A stretch of 64,000 nt of DNA from Deltaproteobacteria bacterium (GTDB lineage: Bacteria > Myxococcota_C > UBA6777), in contig PCBK01000027.1 of NCBI GenBank assembly GCA_002731275.1, positions 1-64,000 on the forward strand, written 5' to 3'. Shown piece by piece: positions 1 to 9,742 of the stretch; position 1 is the stretch's first letter; the number at the start of each line of letters is the position of its first letter. The position numbers were made by a program, and so were the translations under genes. The notes beneath the pieces are model-generated. The model searched no databases. It was not told the origin of the DNA and worked only from the letters and a program-made list of their open reading frames with translations.

Positions 1-38
1 ATCAGCCATTCTATCCAAGAAAACCGATAGGTTTTCAA

Positions 39-119
39 GGAAGATCCAACGCTTTGCGTTGGTGAAAGGAAGATCCAACGCTTTGCGTTGGTGAAAGGAA
101 GATCCAACGCTTTGCGTTG
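39..119. repeat. Three 29-bp tandem hairpin repeats
   Basis: Two full copies and one nearly full copy of a 29-bp unit start at 39, 68 and 97. Each unit carries the inverted repeat CAACGC-TTT-GCGTTG followed by the linker GTGAAAGGAAGATC. The array lies directly after the stop codon of the minus-strand gene that ends at 125. There is no T-tract in the right place for a classical terminator and no spacer sequence as in CRISPR. Confidence 0.85.
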
Positions 120-124
120 CTGTG

Positions 125-3100
125 TTATTCTCTTCTGTCTGCCTTGAGTTTACTCATTCTTGCTCTGACACCAAGCTCTGGGAACTTGATACTAAAGAAG
201 TGTACGAGCATTGCGCTGTTGAGTACTGTCTGGACATGAAATACCCACGGGATGGATGTACTCAGAGGTTTGAGCGAGAGTAAGTTCTGTAGGCCAGGTA
301 TCAACACACTCAAAGGCAAGAGCGTCGCTTTGATGCTCTCCAACGCAGCCTGTTGAAAAGAGAGCTTGCCAAAGACATACAACGGTAGTACGAGCAAAGC
401 CAACAGAACCATCCAAAACAGGATGCGAGCCGGAGCCGCGCCATGGTTGTAATAGTACTTCTGGAAGACGAGCTTGATGAACTTGCCAATATTGCCAAAG
501 AGACCAAGAAGACCAGGCTTCGTGTTGTGGACATTTTGATACGCTGCACCTGCCTGAATGATCTGTTTGTCATCTGTTGCTGACCAATAACTTTGCTCTT
601 CCAAAGCGAGCTGGGCGTAAAGGTCTGACTGAAGAGGGTGTTGGCGACGAACACTCCAAAGGTGATCGCCATATGCTCTCATCCTCTCATTCTTATGGCG
701 GACAAGATAGGCAATCCCCTCAGGGATGCGACCTTCTTCCATACAAGCCGTACTCAACAGGACACAAAAGCGAGCTTGTTGCAGGTGCTTTTGTGTTTGT
801 ATCTCCCGCTTGGATGGATCGAGCTCATCCGAAACGTCGACATATCCAAATTGGATGACATCATCGACATGAGGAGGCAAAGACAATTGCGCCAAATCGG
901 CTCTCGCAAAGGAGAGCGTGTATTTCCTTTGTTGGTTCTTTGCCGGCAACGTCGCTGTCTGTGATAGTAGATCCTTGAGATGAAGTGCTCGACTGAAGCT
1001 CGCATAGGAGAAGTCGAGATCCAAGGGCTTCTCCTCCTCGGAGACGTTCTCTGTACGCTGCCCAAGCGAGATATGTTGGAGGTAGACATCGTCGGAGAAA
1101 GAACTCCCACGGAAGGAGAGTCCACGCTTGAGCGTGACATCATGGATACGCAAGGACTTGCGAAACTGTGCATCTTCGAAGAGCCCTTTGCTGTTGATGT
1201 CTATATCTGTCAGCGCAACATCTCCGGAAAAATCACACGCGCGGAACAAACCATCCGTGTGGATCTGACACACCTCCTCCATCAAGAAGTCGCCCCAAAA
1301 GACCGCGTGCTGGAAAATCGGTGCGTACAACCGACAACTCGTCATCTCCAGATCTTCGAAGGTCGGCTTGGTGAGCAATTTTCCCAACTCGCTGTTCATG
1401 ATATGTGTGAGAGACTGCTCAAAGTCTGCACCCTCCGAAGACGAAAGACGCGATGCGCCATCGTACACAGCACCAAATGTACACTCTCTCATACGAATGG
1501 ACTTCATCTGTCCTGGCGTAAAGTGCTTTCGAATGCGACTCTGTACCCATCGCTTAGGAGCATGAAGCCCTGTCAACTCGATCGTCGTTTGTGATGCCAG
1601 CCACCCCTCGATGGTCTCCTGAAGGCTACTTTTTGTGGCTGTTGTCTCCGGGGAAGAGGCTTCTTCGAGAGAGGCTACATCGGACAGTTCTTCCTGTGAT
1701 TCATCATGCTCATCTTCCGGTGTTGTTGGGGTCTTGTCTTGTACCTCTTCCTGGAACAGGGTCTCCGCTGGGGCGTCGATGATGAAAAAATCAGGGGGTG
1801 TGAGGTTGTTGGTCTCAGTGGCCAGTGCGTCATTATCAAAGACACGCTCCCACTGGATGTTTCCAAACAATTGCTCCCTGGAGCTTTTGTGATCTGCGCT
1901 CCATGTTGCCTTGTAAAGAGCACGTGCTCCGGCTCCATGCTCTGGACGTCCTGTGTACAACTCCGTAGCATTCGCCCGAAGCAGTCTGTGGTTGGCTGGA
2001 ACATATGCGTAGAGTTGAAGACCATTGTCTTTGGGGAGTCTCCAGACGCGAAAGTGTTCGATCTCCACATCGTAAAAGGTTGAGTCCTCAACACGTGCGG
2101 CCCGCAGATCCATCTGGTTAAAAGAGGAGTGTACGATCCTCGTGTGCTGAAGAAAGGCTCCATCAAGACGACACAACGACAGCTTCTCGCTCTCCTCTGT
2201 GGCCTGACAATAGACCTGGTCCATGAACGGATGAAGGCTCTCTTTGCCGCTGATTTTGGTGTTCTGTAGATCGAGCATTTTCTCGACTGTGACGCGCTGC
2301 AGGTGGCTATTTTTGATGGTGCAGTTGGCGAGGATGAGGTCTTCGGAGACGTGCAGATCCTTGAAGTGACATTCTTCGAGAAGACAATCACGCAGGTTGA
2401 GCTGGATCGCGTCGACATGAGAGGGACGCCCCTGGAAGGAGACCCCCTGGAAGGTCGTCTCTTTTGCCATCAAGCTGCACGTGAACGGTCGTGTTTCTGC
2501 CTGTGGGTCTGAGGCCGCGAACTGGATGGTCATGTCGTGGATTTGCGCGCCGATCAAACGGGCTTTGGACTTGTTGAGCTGAAGGTGCAACATCGGGCGC
2601 TGGTTTTGTTGCTCAAAGACGGCGGCGAGGTCGGTCTCTTCTGGACCTCGTTGGATGCCTATTTCGACGTTCTTCAGGTCGAGGATATCTATCTCCGCGT
2701 GAAAGTGAGGGGCGACGAGGATCGCTCCACCAAACCACAGCCTGAGCGTTTTGTTGGCATAGCCTTCTGCGGGGAGGAACTGAAAGAGCGCTCTTTTTTG
2801 AAAGAATGTTCCTGAGCGATATTTTTTGTTGGTCACAGAGAAGTCGATTGAGGAGGCCATTTTGGTCCTGTGAAAGTCGACCTCTCCGTAAAACTTCGTG
2901 TTGCGGAAGTCGTGGACTTTTTGTCTCTGTCGTTCTTTTGGGATGATCTCGCCAAAGGTGGCCTCTGACCAGTTGACATTCCCATAGAAGATACACTCTG
3001 AAAAGTCAGCCAAGTCATGGAAGTTCGTCTTGGCAAACCAGGCTGCGTTGTGGAATGTCGTCGCCAGACGTTTGCCTTCCTCCAGCTTTTTGACGACCTT

Positions 3101-4735
3101 TCGTGTGTCAGGTGGCTCACCAAAGCGAGCGAGTCCGTGAAATGTCGTGTGTGTAAAGTCGGCCTTCTTGAGGAACGCAACATACTGTGAGGTCATGGCC
3201 CCTTTGACCTCCACCGAGGTGAAGTCGAACGTCCCACGAAACTCACACTCCTCCAAAGAGCACGTCTTGAGCGATGCCTCCGAAAAGGTGACCTCCTGCT
3301 CGAAGACACACTTTTTGATGTTGAGGCTACAGGAATACACCTTCTCTTTTTTGGTCGCGTCTTTGTTTGTTGTCGATGTGAGCCCTTGTGTGGAGCTTCC
3401 AAAGATCGAGTCGAGGGCTGGAGATGATGTCTGGAGCTCACCAAAAGGCGCTGGCGTCTCGATGTTTGCAAAAGGCGTGAGTGGAGGAATCTCGCCGACA
3501 TTGGCTGTGGTTGTCTCTGTTGGCTCTGTTTCTGGAAGGGCAGTGGTCTGTTCTTGTGTGTCTTCGGTGGCTGTTGTGGTCTTGGGTGGTGCGGTGCGGT
3601 TGAGCTGGCTCAGGTCTACGGTGTCGGAAAAGTGGGTCTTTGCGAAGGAGCAACCATGAGCGATTTTGACACCTTTACCAACAAACTCCCCTAATACACG
3701 ACATTCATCGAGATAGAATCCCTTCTCGAAGATCGTGTATTGTGCGCTCTGTCTTTCCTTGTTACCTATATTCAGGTCGCCTTGGAAGGTGACGTTGTAA
3801 AATTTGCATTGTGCGGAGAAGACAGCTCTTGAGAAGTCCAACTCTTTAAACGTCGTGTTGGCCGTCGTAAAGTTCTTTTTGATATCCGTCTGGTTGAGCG
3901 AGAAGGTCGCGGCAAATGTGTTGTGATGGAGTTCTACAAACCCAAGTTCGTTGTTTTCGAGGAGGACGTCTTTTTTGAACGTCGAGTGTTCGATCTTGGT
4001 CGTGATTGGCTGACTCACTTCATCTGCTTTCGAGTTGAGGCGAGAGGCCTGAAAGAGCGAGTGAAAGGTACACTCTTCGATAAAGAGCGCTCTCCCAATG
4101 CTCACAGCCTGCCCGACGACCTCGCCTACAAGCTCACAGTTTCTCAACATCAAATTCTTCTTGAACGTGGTGAATTGGCTGCGTTCACCTTTTTTGTTCC
4201 CAATATTTAGCTCTCCATCGATCTTGCAATCTTCGAACAGACAAGACTCTTGGAGGATCGATTGTCCAAAGTCGATGTCGTTGAGCCTGCAATTTCTGAA
4301 GGTACATTCTCCACGTAATGTTCCTTTGGATTTTGGGATGATGGAGGTATGTTGATGAAAGGTACATTCTTCCCACAGCCATCCAGATTGTAGGTGGCGT
4401 GGGTTGTCATGTTCGGTATATTGGAGCTTAAAGTCCCCATGAAACGTGCAATTTGTAAAGGAGACCTGTCCTATCGCCTGAAATCGGTTGAGCTGTAGGG
4501 ATTGTCTGAAGGTACAATCTTGAAAGGTGAGCTGTGTGAAGGAGATGTTATAGAATTGCAAGTCATCGACAAATTCGCAATCTTGAAAGATCGTTTTGCC
4601 ATCTATGTGCTTTGTGGCACCTGGTTTTCCCACACGCTCAGGGCTCTTGAAGGTCTGGTGTTTGATTGTGTCTTGAGTAGACAGCGTCTCTAATGTGAGC
4701 GTTGTGGACGAAGAGGTGAGTGTGTTTTCTTCCAT
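125..4735 (-). CDS. Giant pentapeptide-like repeat membrane protein
   Basis: This 1,536-residue protein has no identifiable enzyme motif. Most of it is a long run of short degenerate repeats of the type F-x-x-C-x-F and L-x-x-x, as in pentapeptide-repeat or right-handed beta-helix proteins. Two low-complexity Thr/Pro/Glu inserts interrupt it, near residues 405-470 and 1005-1060. The last 100 residues hold hydrophobic helices at about 1438-1456, 1465-1485 and 1496-1515 and end with a basic tail. The likely layout is therefore a large cytoplasmic or periplasmic helix anchored at its C-terminus. Some pentapeptide proteins are fused to two-helix ion-channel modules, but I cannot see a selectivity filter. 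It is transcribed alone and followed by the 39-119 hairpin array. Function unknown; the repeat assignment is fairly safe. Confidence 0.85.
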   Translation of the reverse strand: MEENTLTSSSTTLTLETLSTQDTIKHQTFKSPERVGKPGATKHIDGKTIFQDCEFVDDLQFYNISFTQLTFQDCTFRQSLQLNRFQAIGQVSFTNCTFHGDFKLQYTEHDNPRHLQSGWLWEECTFHQHTSIIPKSKGTLRGECTFRNCRLNDIDFGQSILQESCLFEDCKIDGELNIGNKKGERSQFTTFKKNLMLRNCELVGEVVGQAVSIGRALFIEECTFHSLFQASRLNSKADEVSQPITTKIEHSTFKKDVLLENNELGFVELHHNTFAATFSLNQTDIKKNFTTANTTFKELDFSRAVFSAQCKFYNVTFQGDLNIGNKERQSAQYTIFEKGFYLDECRVLGEFVGKGVKIAHGCSFAKTHFSDTVDLSQLNRTAPPKTTTATEDTQEQTTALPETEPTETTTANVGEIPPLTPFANIETPAPFGELQTSSPALDSIFGSSTQGLTSTTNKDATKKEKVYSCSLNIKKCVFEQEVTFSEASLKTCSLEECEFRGTFDFTSVEVKGAMTSQYVAFLKKADFTHTTFHGLARFGEPPDTRKVVKKLEEGKRLATTFHNAAWFAKTNFHDLADFSECIFYGNVNWSEATFGEIIPKERQRQKVHDFRNTKFYGEVDFHRTKMASSIDFSVTNKKYRSGTFFQKRALFQFLPAEGYANKTLRLWFGGAILVAPHFHAEIDILDLKNVEIGIQRGPEETDLAAVFEQQNQRPMLHLQLNKSKARLIGAQIHDMTIQFAASDPQAETRPFTCSLMAKETTFQGVSFQGRPSHVDAIQLNLRDCLLEECHFKDLHVSEDLILANCTIKNSHLQRVTVEKMLDLQNTKISGKESLHPFMDQVYCQATEESEKLSLCRLDGAFLQHTRIVHSSFNQMDLRAARVEDSTFYDVEIEHFRVWRLPKDNGLQLYAYVPANHRLLRANATELYTGRPEHGAGARALYKATWSADHKSSREQLFGNIQWERVFDNDALATETNNLTPPDFFIIDAPAETLFQEEVQDKTPTTPEDEHDESQEELSDVASLEEASSPETTATKSSLQETIEGWLASQTTIELTGLHAPKRWVQSRIRKHFTPGQMKSIRMRECTFGAVYDGASRLSSSEGADFEQSLTHIMNSELGKLLTKPTFEDLEMTSCRLYAPIFQHAVFWGDFLMEEVCQIHTDGLFRACDFSGDVALTDIDINSKGLFEDAQFRKSLRIHDVTLKRGLSFRGSSFSDDVYLQHISLGQRTENVSEEEKPLDLDFSYASFSRALHLKDLLSQTATLPAKNQQRKYTLSFARADLAQLSLPPHVDDVIQFGYVDVSDELDPSKREIQTQKHLQQARFCVLLSTACMEEGRIPEGIAYLVRHKNERMRAYGDHLWSVRRQHPLQSDLYAQLALEEQSYWSATDDKQIIQAGAAYQNVHNTKPGLLGLFGNIGKFIKLVFQKYYYNHGAAPARILFWMVLLALLVLPLYVFGKLSFQQAALESIKATLLPLSVLIPGLQNLLSLKPLSTSIPWVFHVQTVLNSAMLVHFFSIKFPELGVRARMSKLKADRRE

Positions 4736-4959
4736 ATATGAACTCCCAACAAGGCGAGCTATTCTTTACGAGATCGATGTCTTCGTGAAAGAATAGTCAA
4801 CAAGAAAAATGTGTACTTAAGGCTATTTCAAGCAAAAAAGCTTTACAGCCTGAAGCTATCAGCTCCTAATATGGATATGCATGATAACAGCATTTTTCTT
4901 GTTGCCAACCCCCTAGACCGTCAGATGAAAAAAAGGAAACGGAAAATGAGACGAAGACA

Positions 4960-5077
4960 GGAGGTTGTTGCTGAAACCGCAAGCGTCGTGATTCGTCGTC
5001 GGCGTAGCGATGCTATGCCTTCTCCTTGTGCCTTGCTTGAGGCTCCATCTACTGCCCTCTTGTCTTCGCTTTTTTCC
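4960..5077 (+). repeat. Dispersed repeat family B, copy 1
   Basis: About 118 bp that recur in inverted orientation at 61502-61620 with roughly 85% identity by eye. Shared blocks include GCTGAAACCGCAAGCGTCGT and GAGGCTCCATCTACTGCC. Between them is a hairpin (GGCGTAGC-GAT-GCTATGCC) whose sequence differs from the other copy although the pairing is kept. The 516-bp space 4736-5251 otherwise holds only a family C copy and no convincing gene; an open frame of 95 codons through it is repeat-derived. Confidence 0.85.
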
Positions 5078-5179
5078 ATCCGACGGCCCTCTCTTTAGAA
5101 TAGGTGAGGGCGGAGGGAGTTTGGTTTGCTTTTTTCGCGAGAGTACCCCTTACGACGCGAAAAAGACATACAACATCGA

Positions 5180-5200
5180 GGTCGGACACAAGACCCGACC
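5180..5200 (-). repeat. Dispersed hairpin repeat family C, copy 1
   Basis: On the minus strand this reads GGTCGG-GTCTTGTGT-CCGACC, a 6-bp stem. The core and its flanks (TCTATGT-like extension) recur near 24711-24745 and twice in 44166-44245. It sits between the repeat-B copy and the end of the S9 peptidase gene. Confidence 0.7.
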
Positions 5201-5251
5201 CTACGGGGGAAAACAACATCATGCTCATGCGCTTACTTCGCAAGAGGACTA

Positions 5252-7276
5252 CTAAGGGGTATTTTGTTGCATATGGCGTTCGATGAAGTTGAGGATGGAG
5301 TTGTACCAGACCGCGATATTTCTCGGTTTATTGATCCAGTGGTTCTCATCAGGGAACACCAACAACTCTGAGCGTACACCGTGATATTGTAGGCCTTCAA
5401 ACAGCGCGAGGGCCTCACCGATTGGGACTCTGTAATCTTTTTCACCGTGTATCAACAACACAGGTGCTCTCCATGCCTCCAGCTTGTGGCGTGCAAAGTA
5501 GCGCTCTGCTTCTTCATCCGAGCGATAGATGGGGTCGTGGAAAAAGCGATTCCAAAATGCCGGATAATCTGTCGCCACAAACGTCGCTGCCGAATATAAA
5601 CCGGCGTGGGAGATCAACGCTCGAAAACGCTCTCCTGTCTTCACGCCCAGCCAATTCACCATATATCCACCAAAGGAACCACCCATCGCGACCATCTGGT
5701 GTTCATCTAATTCTTGATGTCTCTCCAACACATCATCCACGACAGATAACACATCCTCGTAACATTGTGCGCCCCATTGGTTCCCCCAGATCCCCTCAAT
5801 ATACTCTTGACCAAAACCAATCGAACCTCTCGGATTCGGCAACACCACGGTGAACCCCTGCGCGACAAAAGGCATTGGGTTCCAACGCCAATGCCACCAA
5901 TTTCCCCAATGGGAGATCGGACCACCATGAATGAAAAACAACACAGGACGACTCCCCGCTGGAGCTGATGACGCACCTTCAGGTGAGACCACAAAGTATT
6001 GTACCTCCGCATCATCTGTGCTCTTTACTGTGTAGTTCTTGCAGGACACACTGGCCGGATAAAAGCCCTCAAAGGTCTCTGTGGGCCGCAATGTCTGTGA
6101 AGGAGCCTCTGAGCCAACACCTTCTACAATGCACGCTGTTGGGGGTTGTTGGAGTGTATGGAATACACTCCACATCACATCGCCCTGGAGCGTGACATTT
6201 TCGTATGTTCCATCTTGTGGGGTCAAACGTGTGCGTGTCCCGGTCTCGATGTCCACGCGAAAACACCACGTCGAGGTCTGTAAACGTGTCTTGATATGAA
6301 GGGCCTGTCCATCTTCGGCCCATTCGAGACCTTCGGGCCAACAATCCCAGTCTTCTGCGAGCGCAACAGGTGCGTTCTGTGTCAGGTCAAAGAGCGCCAG
6401 ATGTGGTTTGCCGCAGATTTTTTCGACGCGGGTCTTTTGGATCGCTGCGAGTGTTGTCCCATCTGGCGAAAATCGAACGCTGCTGTAAGTTGTCCGTGGC
6501 AAGGAACCGACATGAGAGACGTTGCCTGTAGAGATGTCGATGATGTCGAGGACATGGTCGTCTTCTCTATCCATACCGACCTGATTGTGTGTGATGACGA
6601 CCTTCGTCCCGTCTGCGGAGAGATGCCATTGTCCTTCTCTGTGGGCACGATCTGCGTTTGGTGTGAGGTCGCGTCTTCCATCTTTGTCGTGGACAATGAT
6701 GTGAGGGGCTTGTGGTGGCAGCCAGTGATCCCAATGTCTGACGTTCATTTGTGTGTAATGTAGTGAGGAGGGACCATTCTTCTTGCGGTCCTCGAAGACA
6801 CTGCGTTGATCCTCATGTATGACATCTGGCAGTACGGGTGTCTCGACGACCATGACATCTGCATGTTTCGCACATTGATAGCTGTTGACACCGAGTGGTT
6901 CGTCAGTCAGAGGCGTTGGTGTTGTGTTGTCAGACCAAAGGAAGACCTGAAAATAATCGGAGGGAGCGGGTTCATCGTCTGTATTTTTGGGGGGATTGTG
7001 TTCTTTGTCGGTGGTGGGGCGATTGCTGAGAAAGACAAGTGATTGATCGTACCGAAAGGAAGGTGCTCTACAACTGTATGAGAGGTCTGTCAGAGGAGCA
7101 GGAGAGAGGGAGGGGTCACGTTCGATTCGCCAGAGTTGTGGGATAAATTTCGCGCCATCTTCATCGATGGATGCGATGGTGGCGGCAGCCCACGTCCCAC
7201 AGGGTGCAGGTACGATCTCTTGTACGCGACCGATGGCGAGTAATTGGGAAACATCAAACATTGTGTCTGTAGACAT
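5252..7276 (-). CDS. S9 family (prolyl oligopeptidase-type) serine peptidase
   Basis: This is a 674-residue hydrolase of the S9C/acylaminoacyl-peptidase type. The N-terminal ~400 residues resemble a beta-propeller (repeats such as VRFSPDGTTLAAI). The C-terminal alpha/beta hydrolase carries FFIHGGP (oxyanion region), the nucleophile motif GGSFGGYM with Ser534, Asp614 in HGEKDYRVP and His646 in PDENHWI, so the triad is complete. No signal peptide is visible, so it probably acts on short peptides in the cytoplasm. The chosen ATG has AAGGA eight bases upstream; a second in-frame ATG five codons later is possible. It stands alone between two repeat-bearing spacers. Confidence 0.93.
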   Translation of the reverse strand: MSTDTMFDVSQLLAIGRVQEIVPAPCGTWAAATIASIDEDGAKFIPQLWRIERDPSLSPAPLTDLSYSCRAPSFRYDQSLVFLSNRPTTDKEHNPPKNTDDEPAPSDYFQVFLWSDNTTPTPLTDEPLGVNSYQCAKHADVMVVETPVLPDVIHEDQRSVFEDRKKNGPSSLHYTQMNVRHWDHWLPPQAPHIIVHDKDGRRDLTPNADRAHREGQWHLSADGTKVVITHNQVGMDREDDHVLDIIDISTGNVSHVGSLPRTTYSSVRFSPDGTTLAAIQKTRVEKICGKPHLALFDLTQNAPVALAEDWDCWPEGLEWAEDGQALHIKTRLQTSTWCFRVDIETGTRTRLTPQDGTYENVTLQGDVMWSVFHTLQQPPTACIVEGVGSEAPSQTLRPTETFEGFYPASVSCKNYTVKSTDDAEVQYFVVSPEGASSAPAGSRPVLFFIHGGPISHWGNWWHWRWNPMPFVAQGFTVVLPNPRGSIGFGQEYIEGIWGNQWGAQCYEDVLSVVDDVLERHQELDEHQMVAMGGSFGGYMVNWLGVKTGERFRALISHAGLYSAATFVATDYPAFWNRFFHDPIYRSDEEAERYFARHKLEAWRAPVLLIHGEKDYRVPIGEALALFEGLQYHGVRSELLVFPDENHWINKPRNIAVWYNSILNFIERHMQQNTP

Positions 7277-7324
7277 CGATTCAATCCTTTGTCCAGTTCA
7301 AGGGAAATCTCTCCCAACAGCTCC

Positions 7325-7502
7325 ACGCCGAAGGCGTCAACGGGAGGGGAAGGCAAACGAAGTGCGCCAGGGGATGCCCACGCATCCCCGTTAGCCAGGG
7401 CAAGCGAAGCGCGCCAGCAGTAGGGGCAAGTGGCAACTTGCCCAAAAAAGCGCCAGCAGGGGCAAGCGAAGCGCGGCAGCAGGGGCAAGTGGCAACTTGC
7501 CC
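7325..7502 (+). repeat. Hairpin repeat family A, copy 1
   Basis: A modular structured repeat. It begins with ACGCC-GAA-GGCGT inside a 44-bp block (7325-7368) that is identical to 16779-16822. Then follow the hairpin GGGGATGC-CCAC-GCATCCCC (7370-7389), units of the type GGCAAGCGAAGCGCGGCAG, and two copies of GGGCAAGT-GGCA-ACTTGCCC (7424-7443, 7483-7502), each followed by AAAAAA. It occupies the spacer between the S9 peptidase start and the end of the next minus-strand gene. No gene is evident here. Confidence 0.9.
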
Positions 7503-7534
7503 AAAAAAGCCAGGGCAATCAAAAAGGCCGTTGG

Positions 7535-8356
7535 TTATTGTAGGACGTCACCCCAGCCTGTTTCGAGGTGAAGGCTGGTGTGGTGGTATTCACCGGGGAG
7601 GTCGACACGTTGGTTGCGCCATTCGACGAGCATGGCGTGTGTCATTCTGTGTAAGGGGTCGAGCAGCTCAAGCAGATCTTTGAGGAACGAAGGTCTCATG
7701 GGTGTGGGTCCAATGGTGATATCTTGGTAGACCTCTTCGAGTTGTGAGAAGGGTTTGGTTTCGTGTTGCATGTGGGGCCATGAGGATTGAGCGCCCCAGA
7801 GTCCTTCGCAATGGGATGTGAGTCGGGGTGCACAGAGGCCTTGTATCTGTTCGAGGTCGGTGATGGGCACGAGTTGACATAGAGCGCGCCAGAAGCTGGC
7901 ATATCGTTCTGTGGGGTTCTCAGCGCCGAGAGCTTTGCGATACCAGTGGAGCGCACGCAAAAAGAATGGAGCGTGTTCATCGAGCTGTTTGGCTTCTCGG
8001 AAGGCTTGTTGCCACTCTGCTTGTTCGATCATTCTCTTTGTGACATTGCTGCCGCGTGCGAATGGTCTGGGTTCAGCGCGGCTCAATTGCATGTAGACGT
8101 TGGTATAGAAGGACATGACGTCGAGCAGGCGATCGAGATAGACGGTCGCGGCTTGTTGAGCAAAGTAACCTGTATCTGCGGCGACTTTGAGTGATATATG
8201 GGCGCCGTGAGGGGAGTTTTTCAGGTCGAAGCTTTGGAAAAAAGGGGCATCTTGTGTGGTGGGTTCTGGGCAGTCGAGTGAGTAGCGACCCTGGATCGCA
8301 AAAGGACCATAGGCAAAGAGGTCAAAGCTCCACGCTGCTTGCTGTTCTTCTTCCAC
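7535..8356 (-). CDS. Unknown protein, possible HEPN/Apea-like C-terminus
   Basis: A 273-residue soluble protein with no confident family. I start it at a GTG (8356) because AAAGGAGAG lies five bases upstream. The open frame runs further to 8587, but that extension is proline-rich, overlaps the upstream glycosyltransferase by 104 bp and looks like an antisense-style artefact. The segment around YASFWRALCQLVPI recalls the F-x-x-x-W-x-x-L-E helix of Apea-like HEPN domains, a weak similarity. It follows the glycosyltransferase gene by 127 bp in the same direction, so the two may be cotranscribed. Function not assigned. Confidence 0.75.
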   Translation of the reverse strand: MEEEQQAAWSFDLFAYGPFAIQGRYSLDCPEPTTQDAPFFQSFDLKNSPHGAHISLKVAADTGYFAQQAATVYLDRLLDVMSFYTNVYMQLSRAEPRPFARGSNVTKRMIEQAEWQQAFREAKQLDEHAPFFLRALHWYRKALGAENPTERYASFWRALCQLVPITDLEQIQGLCAPRLTSHCEGLWGAQSSWPHMQHETKPFSQLEEVYQDITIGPTPMRPSFLKDLLELLDPLHRMTHAMLVEWRNQRVDLPGEYHHTSLHLETGWGDVLQ

Positions 8357-8483
8357 GTCTTCTCTCCTTTGAAAAGACCTCTCTTTGTGTAACAGATAGA
8401 GGGGTCGTGTGAGTGGAGCGGGTCTTTTATTGTGAGGTCGCTCCTGCCATCGGGAGAGAGTGTAAGGTGCTTTGGCTTGTGTT

Positions 8484-9719
8484 TCAAGAGGAGGGAGGGG
8501 AAGAGGAGGTGGAGGTCTCCATCCAGGTCCCTGAGCGTGGCAATTTGTTCCATTTGGTCTTGGAACCAGCGAGCGCACGTGCTCCAATCACCAGGAAGAT
8601 GTATCCAAAAAATCCCATGTAGAAGAAGCGCTGTGTCACAAAGTGCCTTAGTTCTCCCATGTCCTCTCGATCGAAGTGATATCCACAAACAGAGCACACG
8701 AGATCTGGCAAAAATAACGTCGAGACAAAGAGCAGTCCGGTGATGCTGAACGCAAAGCACAGTGTCACGATGTGGTAGATGAAGATCGGGAGAAAGATGA
8801 GGATCGCGGTGTTCAAGAAGAGCAGGTTGGGAAAACCAAACCACCGAAAGGCAGGCATTGGTGTGTGATACCACGCGAGACGATGTTTCCATAAACACTG
8901 AAAACAGCCTGTGATCCAGCGGACGCGCTGCTTGAAGAGATCGTACGTTTTTTCCGGGGCTTCGGTCCAGGCGATGGCGCGCTCTTCGTAGTAAAGTTTG
9001 TGTCCTTTTGTGAGCAAACACAGTGTGATATCGGCGTCTTCTGTGACTGTATCGCTGGAAAATCCTCCCACATCTTGAAGAGCTGCGCGTCTGTAACCGC
9101 TCGCGGCACCTGGGAGGGTTGTAATGCAGTGGAACAGCGATTGGGCGCGGCGTTCGATGTTAATGCTCGTGATGTACTCGATGCTTTGCCATAACGTCAG
9201 GGCGTTGTGTCTGTTGCCGAGCTTGATGTTACAGGCGACGGCTGAGATAGAAGGATCGTCGAAGGCTTCGGCGATGTAAAAGAGCGCGTGTTGATCGAGG
9301 AGTGTGTCTGCGTCCATCGTGATGACGATGTCGGAGGTTGATTGTGCGATCCCTGCGTTGAGTGCTTCGGATTTTCCGCCGTTTTGTGGCATGATGATAG
9401 GGTGAATATGTGGGTATGTGTCGCCATACTCACGGAGGATGTGTGCGGTTTGGTCTGTGGAGCCATCGTCTATCGCAAAGACTTCGAGCTGTGGGTACGC
9501 TGGAGTGATGAAGGTGTCGAGGGTGTGGGCGATGACGTCTTGTTCGTTGTAGGCAGGGATGAGGATGGATATCTTGGGCCAATCAGCGCGAGTATGAGCG
9601 ATATTCTGAAGGGTTGGCTTGCGATGGCGGCGGATGTGGAGACCAGCAAAGAGTAAGAGCGCCAACCAACGTAGCCAGCAGACCAACAACAATATGAAGA
9701 AGAACCAGGCCCAAAACAC
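8484..9719 (-). CDS. Processive family-2 glycosyltransferase, membrane
   Basis: A 411-residue glycosyltransferase of the PgaC/hyaluronan/cellulose synthase kind, expected to polymerise a sugar at the inner membrane. Counting from the GTG at 9719, it has an N-terminal membrane segment (1-28), the nucleotide-binding motifs LIPAYNEQ and DDGSTDQT, DAD (136-138), the acceptor-site motif TEDAD (226-230) and QRVRW (264-268), which is the Q-x-x-R-W signature of processive enzymes. At least two helices follow near the C-terminus. The GTG start is preferred over an upstream ATG (9902) because AGGAGAG precedes it and the first membrane helix begins there. The upstream extension also overlaps a 10-bp inverted repeat. 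No other polysaccharide genes are adjacent. Confidence 0.9.
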   Translation of the reverse strand: MFWAWFFFILLLVCWLRWLALLLFAGLHIRRHRKPTLQNIAHTRADWPKISILIPAYNEQDVIAHTLDTFITPAYPQLEVFAIDDGSTDQTAHILREYGDTYPHIHPIIMPQNGGKSEALNAGIAQSTSDIVITMDADTLLDQHALFYIAEAFDDPSISAVACNIKLGNRHNALTLWQSIEYITSINIERRAQSLFHCITTLPGAASGYRRAALQDVGGFSSDTVTEDADITLCLLTKGHKLYYEERAIAWTEAPEKTYDLFKQRVRWITGCFQCLWKHRLAWYHTPMPAFRWFGFPNLLFLNTAILIFLPIFIYHIVTLCFAFSITGLLFVSTLFLPDLVCSVCGYHFDREDMGELRHFVTQRFFYMGFFGYIFLVIGARALAGSKTKWNKLPRSGTWMETSTSSSPPSS

Positions 9720-9742
9720 GAATCTCTCTCCTCTATGGAATG

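Noticed and set aside
39-119. 29-bp repeat array considered as CRISPR
   Set aside because: The units are directly adjacent with no spacers, and no cas genes are present.
4811-5098. 95-codon open frame considered as a small gene
   Set aside because: It runs through repeat B and spacer sequence; the frame similarity with 61539-61724 comes from the repeat, not from a conserved protein start or ribosome site.
7424-7502. GGGCAAGT hairpins followed by AAAAAA, considered as terminators
   Set aside because: On the plus strand the run is A, not T; on the minus strand the T run precedes the hairpin. Neither direction has the required hairpin-then-T order.
8357-8587. Extended N-terminus of the 7535 gene
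   Set aside because: Proline-rich, overlaps the glycosyltransferase coding region, and a much better ribosome site lies before GTG 8356.
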